Positions 1-12,317 of a DNA stretch of 64,000 nt are shown one piece after another; position 1 is the stretch's first letter; the number at the start of each line of letters is the position of its first letter. The stretch comes from Progne subis subis. Taxonomy: Eukaryota; Chordata; Aves; Passeriformes; Hirundinidae. Where the stretch lies: the NCBI GenBank assembly GCA_022316685.1, contig JAKJHU010000005.1, forward strand, positions 14,424,707 to 14,488,706. Reading direction: 5' to 3'. The translations under genes and the position numbers were made by a program. Below the pieces are notes generated by a model. The model was not told the DNA's origin. It saw only the letters and a program-made list of their open reading frames with translations, and made no database searches.

Positions 1-9
1 CACAGCCAG

Positions 10-42
10 CAGCAGAACAAAAGCTTTGGTTTTGTTCTGCTG
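10..42. repeat. Perfect 13-bp inverted repeat (hairpin)
   Basis: Bases 10-22 are the exact reverse complement of bases 30-42, with a 7-base spacer. Either strand could fold into a stable stem-loop. No flanking element explains it, and it is too short for a typical microRNA precursor. Confidence 0.7.
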
Positions 43-843
43 TGCAGGACAACAGCAAGATCTGGCACAAGGCACAAGCCAGCCAGTACAGCCGTGGTGC
101 AAGAGCTCAGCTTTGCAACCACTTTACCCAACAGCAGGCTTTGTTTCTGTGCTGCTGCTGGCTGAATAAACCTTGACAGATTTTGCATATGACAGCTGAG
201 AATGAATGCCTCCAAGCAGAGAGCAGCAGCCAGCAAGCACGGTACAGGAGTCTGGCTAATGCTGCGTTAGTGCCACAGTCATCCCAGGGACTCTTCTTTC
301 TGCAAGGGGAGGTGGTGACAGTCGCTGCTCTGCGGGCCACCAGCTTGAGACCTTTACTTCCCAGGTGACAGCAAACTCCACGGCTGGAGTGAAATAAAAT
401 AGTTTTCACCTTACCAGAGAGAGCTTGGGGGCATTGTCAGCTGGATGGAGAGCAAGACAAAGTGAGCAAAGTAACGGACTGCCTTGGCAGCTCCTGCAAT
501 TAACACACACACTGGTTGCAATACCATGTTTGCATTTAATAGCTTTCATGTTATTTGATTTTAAATACGTCATAATGAACTACTGAGCTGCAGCACATCT
601 GGGAATAGCAGAAAATACTGTCAACATGCTCAGGATGCCTTTCCCCTTCTCCCCAGGCAGCTCCCAGCCACAGCCTCCTGCTGACACCACTTCTCTAGCC
701 CCTTCCCAGTCACTCCCTAGCTTGGGGCTCTCCCTCTGATGTCAAAGGAGGGCTCAGAGCAGGCAGCACTTCTAGCTCAACTTCATAGCTGTTTTGCTAA
801 AACTGCATTCATGGCCTCTCATGCAGAGCTGGAGAGTTTTACA

Positions 844-905
844 GTCACAGATCACAGAATATTCTGAGTCGAAAGGGACCTACAAATGTTTTATCGTGTA
901 GCAGA
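844..905 (-). mobile_element. CR1-type LINE 3' end fragment
   Basis: The segment resembles the antisense of the 3' end of avian CR1 retrotransposons: a 'cacagaatattctgag' motif followed by 'gaaagggacc'. Only about 60 bases are recognisable. It is diverged and not coding. Confidence 0.5.
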
Positions 906-3544
906 AGTGAGACACTCTGTGTGAAAGTCATCACTATTTGAAGTCTGTCAGATCTGTTCTTCCTGTCCTGAATGCTGACATTTGTCTATCCACATATCTG
1001 TGAATATGCTCAGTCCTATTCTTACCAGTACTTTAGGTAAGCAGGTAATACTGACTAGCCTGTCTGCATAGCTCTGTGGATGTTGCTCCTCTGTGTATTA
1101 GGAGAGGTCATTAAAATTTATCAGTGTATTTTAATGTTGATCGAGATTCTTATTTTACTTGGACTGTTTTTTAAAACCGTTTTGCCATTCAGAGAGCTTA
1201 AGGGTACAAATTACTTCAGAGTAGCAAACAATACAATACTTACCCAGGTTTGATCCATATTTAGAAGTAAGGGTGGGGGTTTTTTTCCATAATACGGGCT
1301 GCCTGCTGCCCACTTTTGCAGGGGATCCTAGCCTAAACATCTTGCTGTAATCATCCCATAGCACTGTAGGATAATAGCAGGGGCAGTTCCAAGAGCACAT
1401 TTGCAAAACAAAAAGGCTGAAATAGGTCAGTGTGATGCTCCATTTGCTTTTCAAATCCTAGATAAAGCATACGAGTTTCAATCCCAAACTGCACAGAGCC
1501 AGTCAGAGACAGGAACCAATAGCAACACAAACACGCCACCCCAAAACAAAGGGAGAGCCTTTCAAGTAAGCCCTAACAGAATCCACAGTCATGCATCACT
1601 GAGGTCTGTGCTGGCTGCTTTCATGTGCATCAGGAATTGAGGTTTTTCACTTTCTAATGGCAAAAGCTAAAAGAGTAAGAGCAAAGGGAAAAGCTAGAGA
1701 AGATTCAGAGAGCACGGGATGGGCATAAGGACCAGACAGAGGCAGTAAACACAGAGTAATTAATATGAAAAAGAGCCCATGACACAGTCAGTCTGAGCTG
1801 AGTGACAGGGAAACATGCTGTAAACGGAATATTTAAAGGGGGAAAAAATGTGTAAAAGTTACTCTGCTCTATATTTAGCAAAGAATAGTTACTTAAAACA
1901 ACTGAAAAAGTGAACTGCACTCTGCACTGGAGCCCACAAGAAAGAAACACAAAGAAAGAGAAATCTAGAACCACTGGATCATCACACTTCAAAAAAAAGT
2001 TTTTAATTTTTTTAAATAAAAATTTTAATTTTTGCAGTTATTAGGCTCCAGGCAGACACTTATAAGCCAATGTAAATCAATGGAAAGTGTATGTTGAGCA
2101 AGCTGGCAGAAACCACACAAAGCAGAAAGATTTTGCGAAGGACTGAAAATCACCACTTCCTTGGCCAACAGAAATAGAATCCTGCTCTAAAGAGGGCAAA
2201 GCAAGACATTTTAACATAGTTCTTAAAACTACCAGATCCTAATGCATTAAAGAGATGCATTTAAGATTTCTACACTCAAACCAAATGACTGGACAACACA
2301 GATATAGAGGGAGCAGGGAACTTGAATGACTACAGGACTGTAAAGGACTTAAAAGCAGGCAGCCCAGTAGAGGATTGGGCCTATAGGGAAAACATCCCTG
2401 AAGGCTAATTCCATGTCCCAGAGATGACTGTCCTGAGGCTGCCTCTATATCCAGAGGAGAGGAGCTTCTCTAGAGCTCTGAACAGAGCAGTAGCCTTGGC
2501 AGGTGCTCTGAATCACCCGTTTTCCTAACCAGAGGCCTTCGAGAGTGTCCTCCTAGTCCATAAGGCATCTGCAATAAAAGTTACTGATTTATCTCAGATG
2601 CCACTTCTCCATTATAGCTGAAAAAGGATTCGGCAGAACATAATAAACAAGAAACATGACTTGTTCGTAGTACAAACAGATAAAATGCAAACATAAGCCC
2701 AAACATGGCTGAAAAAAGGACTTTAGCTTCTCAGAAGCATTAGGGAATATTTTCAAGAGCATCTACCAGGTCAGTTGCTCAGAAGCATATAATGAAAATG
2801 GCTGAACTACAAATAAACCTTAGAGAATCAAAGTGAGATCTCAGAGTAACTCCATCAACAGTCTATGCAAATAGTCTGTTGTTGCTAAAAAAGTTATGCT
2901 AAAAGCCATGGGATTGTCTCAAGTTCTAAATGTGGTATGATGAGATACAAAGTGAGTTATTTTCATTCCTCCTTCCTGAAGCTTTCAGGCAATTCTCAAT
3001 GGGCAGCTGGATCTTCTCCATATATATTTCAGCAATAGCTATGTCCAGTCAATTCATAATTTAAAGAAATATGATTTTAGTTCCCGAGCACATCCTGCTG
3101 AGCATCTCATTAACACCCTGCCAAGAGCATGAGAGAACAGTAACAGCCTTTAATAGGAAAGTCCAGAGTCTTATCAGCTGCATCATGAATTTGTGCTGTG
3201 TACCTGGAACAGAAGGCAGCCCTGTATGTCAAGGATGAAGTGTGGGAGGTAAATAGGCCAGGCAGAGGGAAGTTTACATCACCTCTGCCAGCATAAGGCC
3301 AAGCTTTAGTTCATGCTTATTTCCTCAGACCTGGCTGAAGCATGGAACCCCAAACATTGCCAGATGGGGAGGGTCTGAGCACACAAGTGTGTGTTCTTTA
3401 CAGTAAAGGAGAAATGGGGTTATGATAGCTTAAGAGTGTCTGTGCACTTACAACTCGTCTGCAGTTCACAACCTTTCACAGTTAAAAACAGATGGACAAA
3501 ACTCAAACAGACCCAACAAAGGCAAAATGTATGAATCCACAAAA

Positions 3545-3575
3545 CCAACTTAAACCCCATGCTTGAAGCACAAAC

Positions 3576-3617
<42 letters not shown>

Positions 3618-3645
3618 CAACTTAAACCACATTCTTGAACCACAA
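3545..3645. repeat. 39-A tract flanked by 28-bp direct repeats
   Basis: A run of 39 A residues (3578-3616) is flanked by two copies of a 28-base sequence, at 3545-3572 and 3618-3645, which match at 25 of 28 positions. The arrangement resembles a target-site duplication around a poly(A) tail, but no element body lies between the left copy and the A run. Confidence 0.75.
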
Positions 3646-3770
3646 TATAACTCTATAATTTACCCTTCCTGATCTATGAAGTCTGAACATCCTGAAATGC
3701 TAAAGACCAGTTTCAGAGCTCATCATCTCCTGCATCTCCCTGAGCCATCTTTGTGGCAACACTTCCCCTC

Positions 3771-3773
<3 letters not shown>

Positions 3774-3805
<32 letters not shown>

Positions 3806-3824
3806 GTTGGTTGGTTGGTTGGTT
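3774..3824. repeat. T31 homopolymer followed by (GGTT)5
   Basis: Thirty-one T residues at 3774-3804 run directly into five GGTT units at 3805-3824. This is a simple repeat. Open frames that cross it are low-complexity artefacts. Confidence 0.9.
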
Positions 3825-4679
3825 CTGCACCATGTGCTTGTGTGACCTCACCATCTGCCTTTGTTCTGAACCAGGACCACCCCCTCATTCACTTCAGCAG
3901 AACGCCTCTTACACATTGCTTGGGACAGGGATCAAGGTTCCATAAAGGTAACTATTCATCTTTTGAACTGCACCCTAATAATATGTTTAAAATCAGCTAA
4001 ATAGAACCAAAGTTACAAATCATGAGCCTGGTTTGCATTACTCATCCTTTGTATCATGTCAAAGTTCAGAAGGAATTCTCTCATGTCCTCCTTCTGTGAA
4101 CTGCATTTAAATCAAAAGCAGCACAACCTAGGGCATGTTAATGAGTAGAAGGAAGAAAACACTGCTACTGTAAGAATGGATTAACACCCTTCTTCCTGGC
4201 AGGAAGGAGAATACTAGTTCAGAGTTTTCCTCTGAGTATTTTACCTTACCTCTTTGTGCTGATGTGTTAATTCCACAGTCCCTCTACACTCTAAAATCCT
4301 GGAACTTGTCACCCTGTCACAAAAACACCGCACACGTGGAGAGGACTGCTGCCAGCTGGAAGCTCCAGAGCCTACCACACAGAGCTCCCCTAGCTGCAGG
4401 CATTATTGTCCATTTCAAACTCGATGACTACCAACCATTTCAGGAATCATCCAGGTGGCTTCATCAGCAGAGCTGGTGCACACGCGCTGTGTGCTGGTTT
4501 CCCTCCAGAAAAAGTCATGTTACGGGCTCTGTGGCCTCAAGCCAGCTGACCAGTCTGAACAGAAAAAGTACACAGTCATTCCTGCTACATAAACAGAAAG
4601 CATCCATCCAGCACATCAAACTCCTCTGTGGAGAACCCACAACTCTTGGTGTGTCACCGAGACACACAAAGCAGTCACA

Positions 4680-4990
4680 CGGAGAGAGAGGTTTGGCAGG
4701 GCAGAGGTCCTTCTCCGATCCAGCTCAAAGCTGAGACAGGGCGGAGAGAGAGCTTCTTTGTTTATTTCTTACTTTTTATACATTTGTGGGTCTAGCAGAA
4801 GATTGGCTTCTGGGGTTTTTCACTTTTTAGCCAAGTGGCTAGCCCAACTGTCAGTTACAATTTGTTTTCAGCTTAGAAATATGCAAACAAAGGACAGAGA
4901 ATGAAAAACAAAGGATTTGTTTATGTTACATATGTGGGAAAAGGTAGAACTGCTTCTAATATTCTACAGTAACTAAAAAGATCTGACTCC
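4680..4990 (-). mobile_element. Possible ERV LTR fragment, minus strand
   Basis: Read on the minus strand, the segment has a TATA-like TATAAAAA (4780-4773), then AATAAA (4766-4761), then a CT-rich stretch with repeated 'ctctctccgc'-type sequence. This resembles the U3/R/U5 order of a retroviral LTR. Neither boundary nor a target-site duplication could be fixed. The TATA-to-AATAAA spacing is unusually short, so this is a tentative call. No retroviral coding sequence was seen beside it. Confidence 0.4.
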
Positions 4991-5532
4991 ATTTTATGAA
5001 AATTCAAAAGGCTATAAAAAAGCTCAGAAAAACCAAGGTAACATTGGTGGGTTTTCAAAATACAGGTATTGGCTTTCCAAGTCATCTACTGTCTGGATCC
5101 CAGAAACGAACCAGATAAGCAACTCAGAGTCCAGCCAATCCATTCTCCCAAGTTTTTCTGTCTTAGAGGTGATAGTAACAGCCCAGTGCAACATGACTGC
5201 CCCTCCTAAAAACAGATAAAACTTTAATCCTTGCAAGTGGCAAATCACACTCTCTGAGGAAGCTGTATTCGACTATGGACAGCAGACAGAACTGTGCACA
5301 GAGCCTGTTCACCAAAACACACAGATGTGAACTAAGAGAAATTCCAAACAGCCACCAAAAACCCCACTTTCATTCCAGGTAGTATTAACAATTGTAACTG
5401 CTGAAATACATTAATTGACTGAAAATGGACACATAGTTCCAGTCAGTTAAGAAATCAGTATTTTTATATGTTTTCTTTTAGATATGTGAAATCCTGTTGA
5501 AGGTTAAAAAACTACAAATCCAATGACAAAAT

Positions 5533-5615
5533 CAGACAGACACCTAGATACAGCTTCCTCTCAATTTGTTTTATTTGGCAAAGTAGCAATTCAGACAGTT
5601 CACACAGCATTTATT
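5533..5615 (-). terminator. Candidate poly(A) site, minus strand (possible PCMT1 distal 3' end)
   Basis: Two AATAAA hexamers on the minus strand lie 40 bases apart (5615-5610 and 5575-5570). About 30 bases after the second comes a GU-rich stretch (around 5543-5533, tgtctgtctg on that strand). The hexamer followed by a GU-rich element is the normal layout of a cleavage and polyadenylation site. The nearest minus-strand exon is the alternative last exon of PCMT1 at 7777, which would give a 3'UTR of about 2.2 kb. Nearer hexamers at 7224-7219 (ATTAAA) and 6526-6521 (AATAAA) are alternatives. Confidence 0.4.
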
Positions 5616-7218
5616 CAAGCTCTTCAAGTCTTCTGCATTTCAAGTTGTCCTTGTCTCCAAGTTTTTACTTCAGAACCATTGCTCCATCATGGAGAAGTTT
5701 CCATTTTCGACTCCTAAATGCTCCTCCTGGATATTCTTTTCTGTCCGAGTACTTTGATTATCAATGACCCCTTCAGTGGAATGGGTGCACTATTCTCACC
5801 AGCCTTGGTCCCTGAAGCCTTAGACCTCCTGAAGTGGTTCTCCTGCAGGAAGCTGTCATCGGGTCTCAGCTTTAACACCACTTCCAAGTCAGGCTAGCTT
5901 ATTACACTGTGTCCAGAGACAGGAATTTGGGTACAGTTGAGCTCATATTTTTCATTTAATGTATTAAATTAGTGAGAAGATGTAAATAAAGCTGAACTCA
6001 AACTGAAAGATACAGCTGACCAAAAGGTTGAACGTTAGCATGCATCAGTTAAGATATTTCACTTCAACACCAAGAACTAGAGTCACAGTTGATTGTGGGT
6101 TAGTACAAATTTGTCAGAAGCAAGTGGATTTTTCTGGATTGTATTTTCTAGAATACACGCTATATTACTTTCTTTAGAAGAGTTACCTTGTGCATGTGCT
6201 CCCGGGCTGCAGTCAAATCAGGAGGTGGTACATTAGCTTCCAAATATCTAAATAAATTAAGTCATATAGTATCTTTTACAGAGGGACAAAATGGGGCTGG
6301 CCTTCAAAAGGCAGATTATTTAAAAAGTTCCTTTCTCATATTCAGAGGCCTTTGAATTTTAACCTTTATGCTTCCATGGATTAATCCTATCACAAAATTA
6401 TTGCTGTTCCACAGAACAGAAATTGTTCTGTTTGGTTTTGTTTTTTCCCAGTGATCACTATGGGTTGTTTTATTCTATAATCCTTCCTATAATAATAATA
6501 ATAATAAAGATAATACACTGTTTATTTTAATTCCTGGTTGCTCAAATATGAGCAGGACGACTGAAGACACACTTCGCCCCTTTCCCAAAGCAGCCCACCT
6601 TACTGTACTGCTTTGCAATTTGCTGTTGACATTTTACAGTCCAAACCAGAAAATTTAGGGCAGAAAAAAAGGTTTATAGCCTTCCAACTATTCTGTATGG
6701 AAACTGAACAAGTCCATCTACCTGTACTTAGGAGTCCAGGATTCTTTCTGCATGCATGATGTGTTCCTTTTACAGCAATTTAGAATTCACTTTCTAAAAA
6801 GCCAGAATTTTTCCTGGGTGCCCACAGTTATAAAAATAAGAATGTTAATACAGCAAATGGCTTTGCCAAAAGCAACTTTCTTTTAGAACCAAAGGGGGTT
6901 TTAGTTTTTAGTAAAGAACCTAGCAATCCGTATCTCAGGCTACTTACCCATCCTCATCTTCGACACAAGCAGAACCCCCTGCTTTTGCTTTTACTTATTT
7001 GGCAAAGCAGCATTGCGTAAATTGTCCAGTGATTGGAACACACCTCACCTCACATTTATGGAATTAGATCCATGTGTATCACACTGAGCTATAAACCACA
7101 ACAGAATTTCAAGATTACATTAATCAATTTTAGAAGGAAAGGGAAAACCAAGCCTGTTACGTCCAGCTTGAACAGCAATGTTTGATAAGAGCAGCCACCT
7201 ACCTCTGATGTCAGGAAA

Positions 7219-7764
7219 TTTAATATATACAAATGCCTGGTTTTAAGGTAAAAAAGCAGCTGATTGTATCTACTGCATGCTAGTCTATGACACTATGTCA
7301 AAAGCTTAGAAAGGAAGTTCATCTCCTTTTAGTAGCATCTAGCAGACGTTGGAACACAGAAAACCTGGTATTACCTACGTAGTGTCGTAAGGTGCACAGA
7401 AGCAGTTTTACCAAGGGACACAGGAGCTGAGAGAAGTGAATGTTCAAGTTCTCCCATCAAAATCAGAGTTCACAAGCTACAGGTCTTTATCTGCAGTTTT
7501 GCAGAAACTCTCTTTGAACAGATGAAAGTGAAATAAAGGCATGTTAAATAAAACAGTGCCCACATAAAACTTTCCACCATTTCTTTATCAGATTTGCCTT
7601 GAGCATCTAAAAAAATAAAATAAACACCACGCTTTTCCATGCTGATAACAACAGTATAACGAAGTCCAAAACAAGCTGCAATGCTGTTGGTTTTCAAAAA
7701 GCTTTTAGAACTGGAGATGAGCAGTCCACTGTAACACTATGTTTGGGTCAAGATGATGTAGCTT
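7219..7764 (-). other. PCMT1 3'UTR of the RDEL exon (minimum extent)
   Basis: The region follows the RDEL stop codon and has no further coding content. The first near-canonical hexamer on the minus strand is ATTAAA at 7224-7219. Later AATAAA hexamers at 6526-6521, 5615-5610 and 5575-5570 could extend the transcript. The short open frames within it, such as 7470-7697, look like chance frames. Confidence 0.45.
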
Positions 7765-7777
7765 TTACAATTCATCC
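7765..7777 (-). CDS. PCMT1 alternative last coding exon (RDEL ending)
   Basis: On the minus strand an acceptor 'ctttctacag' is followed by a G and then codons GAT GAA TTG TAA. If it is joined to an internal donor in exon 7 (intron beginning at 16120, after TCC AG), the junction codon is AGG and the protein ends S-R-D-E-L. Human PCMT1 is known to produce two isozymes, ending in RWK or RDEL, by this kind of 3' splicing choice. Finding the exact residues behind a good acceptor 8.3 kb downstream is strong support. The 3'UTR continues leftward for an undetermined length. An RDEL tail resembles an ER-retrieval signal, but its role in this enzyme is not shown by the sequence. Confidence 0.85.
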
Positions 7778-10700
7778 CTGTAGAAAGAAAACACATGCAG
7801 TTATGTTTCTTCTCCCCTTGGAAATGATATTTGAAAAGTTTTGATATTGAATCAGGTTACATTTAAGTGCTCACGCACTTCAGCAAGACTTCAAAAATCT
7901 CTTCAAGCATTCAAGAAAAAAAAAAGAAACACCAAAGGAAAGGCAACAGCAATCCCATATCATCCCTTACAATTAAATGACTTATTGTGAAATATGGGTC
8001 CCTCTGTTTTACATTTAATGGATCACTTGCTTTAAGGAAACTCCACACACTGCACAGCTAGTAACATAGTTACCTGCCATCCGAATTCTGCTGGCTACAC
8101 ACTGGAAAGCAACTGAGCCAACTTACTGGACAGAGTGTTGGCAAAACCCATCCTCTGCAGCTGCCAAAAAGGCAAGTTTAGCTTCAGCTGCACTCAAGAA
8201 CTCTGAAGAAAGTGGGAACACAATCTTGCATCCCTGACATGCAGTTTGTACCATGTAGTTTGTTTATTTCTCCTGAAGGAGCTATGATAAATCAGGAGTA
8301 GGTTATGGAAAGGCTGGGGGCAGGGCAGTGTGTGTCTCTGTGTGTGAGCTAAAAGGAGATCTAGTTAGGAGAAAGAATGCATCAGAAGTCTCTCTAAATC
8401 ACTGAAAGGAATCTAGAAAATGCAGAGGTTTGTTCCTGTATGATATTTAAAACAGATTGAAAACCTATATTGGAACCATAAAGTTATCATATAGTAGTGA
8501 CTTGTTTAAGTATTTCTAAAGAATTAATTTTAATGCAAAATGCCCATCAAATCTGAAAGCTGTGCACTGTGCCATTCTAATCACAGGAAAGCTCCAAGAG
8601 AAATGTTTTGCCTCTTTTTTTTTTTTTTTTTTTCCCACAAGGCACAAGTGTTATATAAATTCAGAATGAGTTTGCTGCAATTTGTCTTTTAGTAGGTGCA
8701 TCAGCCTCATTAGCCAAAGCAAAGTGTCTGAATTAGAAAAAACCTCAGTAATGTGATTGCTGGCTCAATACATAATAGCATTTCCAGCTATCATGCAAAC
8801 TAATGCACAAAAATCTAGTTCTACATGCACACGTACAAAACTTTTAAGTTACAAAGACATTACTATGCTCCAGGAATCATACAGCATGGAATGACAGCAT
8901 GCAAAACATTTTAAAAAGCAACTGAAAAGGCTGTAGAAACTAGTGCTTAAATGACTAGTTTTCTCTCTAATGCAGTTAAGATGCAAACCTTGTGATTTGT
9001 AAGTGATAAATATTTGCATTCTTTGCACTTTGCACTGCCTCCTAATAGTAAGGTAATAATCACACAGCTTTAGAGCACTGGAGTAATTACAGACAGCAGA
9101 AAAAAGCAGGAGGCAGAAGAATACATCTTGGTAGGGATAAAGAAAAATCTGTTTATAGCTAAAGGTTTGGAAGCTCTCCACATTTGCCTATCTCACAGAA
9201 TGGGTATTTGCTTAATTTAAACAGAAAAAAAGAAATTAACACCTGATACCCATTTTAAAATGCAGTGCTAGTGAATTCAGGACAAGTGTTTCATTCATCC
9301 CTAACAATTCCAGGAGCTGCTTCATCAGTTAATTTTTACAGCTTCAAGAAGTGTATTTAAGTAATGACTACTCTGTTGCTGGCTTAGTCTCTTTGTGGGT
9401 GTGATTTTTATCCTGATTCCTACCACACACTCACGACTTTATAAAACCCTGGTCTTTTACTGTGACAAGCAATTCTTTATCCTTCAAACCCAAGACAGAT
9501 CCTCAAGAAACTATAAGCCTAAGAAACATTCTGTATTTACTTTGAAACTATTAAACACAATGATTTTACCCAGCCACAGATGTTAGCAAGGCTTTTGCCT
9601 TTTTGCTAATGCACTTAAGGTATTTAAAGCGAGGGTTTGTTTTTTCTTTTCCAAAATTATATTTCTACTTAAAACATGCAAGTATTATATAAATATATAA
9701 ATTTAAAACAACTTATATTAAAATGGCAATGTTTAAATTGTTAATATTTTTCATTGCTTTAACATATTCCTGATCACTATATCCTACATGTGACATTCAA
9801 AATAAGGATTTTCGTATTTTATGTTTTAGAACATTTACTGTATTAAGGGAATCAGCCTTCCTCAAGAGAATTTTCACTTGCTCTCCACTACTCATTAATC
9901 TAACAACAGCATTCCAGCCCAAACCAATCCACGATATAAGTGTTAAAAATATACAGCATTTATTTTCTACAGATAGAAGTTGAATTTATATGTCCTTTAT
10001 TGGATTGTATGTATTAGAAAGTTCCAGATCGCCTGATGAGTAACAGTTGTCAGCTTTCTCCCTCTTGTAGCACAGCTTGCAGACATAAATACATATTGCA
10101 AACCAGCATAAGCTGACCTGAGCTGATCCTGTATGGATCGGAAGCTGCCAAGCTATGAAATCTACCAGGTTTCAGCTACTGGTGAGAATCAGGATACAGG
10201 TCTATCCTCTCAGTCATACAACAAAATCTATCCTGCTACAAAGCTTAAAAGGAGACTCAAAAGATTGCTCTTTCCATGTTAAAACTATCCTGTTGTCCTC
10301 TGGAGACACAGGGAAGATCTACTCATTGGTACTCTTTCTGGCCACAGCTGTTTGCTGTGACTCTTATACAACTCACATAATTTCTCTCCACCTTCATCTA
10401 TGCCCTCCTTCCAATCTGCTTACCACCTCCTGCTCAGCAAGCAGTATACATATTTAGGGTTTAAGTCACCATAGTAGTCCTTTTCTGGCCTTTGGAATTG
10501 CAGCAAGAGAACCACTCATCTGTCAACTGAGGACATCAAAGCAACTTTGCAAGCTCAAGTTAAAGCAAATTTCAGAAGTCATTAGCACAAAAGTACTATT
10601 CTTGCAAAAAATGTAAGAAAGTTTGAAAAACTTTGGCTTACTACTAGGGAAAACTTATACATGACTATTCTATGCTTCCCATTATGAATATCCAACAACA

Positions 10701-11270
10701 AACCAAGAAACATTCTCAAAAAAAATCTAATAGGCAGCACTTCAGGTAAATGACAGAGTTTGTCAAGAAATAAAGAATCAATAATCTTATCAACAATAAA
10801 TTTAGGATACAAGCAAGTCATGCAGCTTTGCAATTCCTCACCACCTCTTTAGTAGAAGGCATTCAAATTAAGTATTTGCACAAATATTTATATATCTATC
10901 AGAAGTGTGTATCTCATTCTTTTAGACCCACTTCTATTTTCTTGCCATTAGGCAGCATTTGACTTTCCCTTTTCAATATGTCATTCAACTATGAAAAATG
11001 TTGTCATTACTGAAAGTGAAATACAGAGTGTAGCCCTTTATGAATTAGAAATACAGCATCTACTCAGTGTTTCAGTAACCCGTTATTTCTCACTTTATAA
11101 CTTTAAGGATGCAATATTTAGACTTGTGACTTTTTTGTCTGGAAAGGTGCTATTATAAAATGTTTATTATTTGCTATACTCAATCATAAAATTGAGTGCA
11201 AATTGAAATTATAAAGGAATTTTTTCTGTAATCGACAGTATCAGATATATCGCATGCACTTTTACATAAC

Positions 11271-12317
11271 TGCATTGGGCTTGCCTGGCAAGGTTGTGGG
11301 GTGGGGCAGGGCTGCAGGGTGGTTTCTGTGAGAAGGTGCCAGAAGCTTCCTCCATGTTCTATAGAGCCAACACCAGCTGGCTCCTAGATCGACCCTCCAC
11401 TGGCCAACACTGAGCCTGTCAGGAACGGAAGCAACATCCCTGTGGTAACACATTTAAGAATGAAAAAAGTGATTGTGCAGAGAAGAGCAGGGTGAGAACA
11501 TGGGAGAGGAACAGCCCTGCAGCACCCAGATCAGGGGAGAACGGGTGGGAGCTGCTCCAGGTACTGGAGCTGAGATTCCCCTGCAGCCCTTGGTGCAGAC
11601 CATGGTGAGGCAGCTGTGCCTCTGCAGCCCAGGGAGGATCACAGGGATGCAGAGATCCACCTGCAGCCCATGGAGGAGCCCCTGCTGGAGCAGGTGGATG
11701 CCTGAGAGGAGGCTGTGAACCTACGGGAAATGTGCTGGAGCAGGGTCCTGGCAGGGGCCAGCAGGCCCATGGAGAGAGGAGGTTTCGTGGTAAGACTTGT
11801 CACCCTGCGGGATACCTATGCTGGAGCAGGCTGTGCCTGCAGGACTGCATCCCAAGAACAGTGACCCACCTTGGAGCAGCTCCTCAAGAACTGCAGCCCA
11901 CAGGAAGGACTCGTGTTGGAGAAGTTCATGGAGAACTGTGTCCTGTAGGAGGGACCCCACACTGGAGCAGAGCAGCAGTGGGAAAAATGTGTGATCAACT
12001 GACTGTAAACTCCAGTCCTTGCCTCCTGGCACTGCCAGGGGCCAGGAGCTCGAGCTAGGAAGGAGGGAGAAGGGGTGCAGAAAAGGTATTTTTAAGGTTT
12101 TTTTTCCTACATCTCATTATCCTGCTTCAATTTTGCTTGGCAATAATTTCAATTAATATGCCCAAGTCGAGTTTGTTGTACCCATGGTGGTAACTGGTGA
12201 GTGATCTCTCCCTGTCCTCAACTCATGAGTCTTTTGTTGTAGTTATTCTCTCTGTCCAGTTGTGGAGGGAGCAGCTTTTGTGAGCACCTGGCATTCAGTC
12301 AGGGTCAAACCACCACA
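11271..12317 (+). mobile_element. Avian ERV-type LTR (probably solo)
   Basis: The segment starts TG and ends CA. It has the layout of a family I recognise from bird, especially passerine, genomes: a unique 5' part, a GC-rich middle made of repeated 'ctgcagccc' and 'ctggagcagg' motifs (11570-11960), and an AT-rich 3' part with 'tttgcttggcaataa' followed by 'aagtcgag' and an ending 'caaaccaccaca'. No gag, pol or env sequence lies beside it, so it is most likely a solo LTR. I could not see a clean target-site duplication. It raises local GC content and creates several meaningless open frames. The family name would need a repeat-library match. Confidence 0.65.

Larger units (their letters stand above)
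1..5540. other. Intergenic region downstream of PCMT1
   Basis: I recognise no coding exon here. The stretch holds a short hairpin at 10-42, a CR1 fragment near 844-905, long A and T homopolymers at 3578-3616 and 3774-3804, and a candidate minus-strand LTR around 4680-4990. In human the next gene beyond PCMT1 is LRP11, transcribed toward PCMT1. I looked for its C-terminal coding exon on the plus strand and did not find it, so it probably lies further left. Open frames here, the longest being 156 codons at 4264-4734, have no recognisable protein content. Confidence 0.6.

Noticed and set aside
4264..4734. 156-codon plus-strand frame
   Set aside because: No recognisable domain, no exon signals, composition not clearly coding, and it overlaps a probable minus-strand LTR.
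1..5500. Possible LRP11 3' end, expected from human gene order
   Set aside because: I searched the plus strand for the conserved LRP11 C-terminal coding sequence and transmembrane exon and saw neither; it is probably left of the window.
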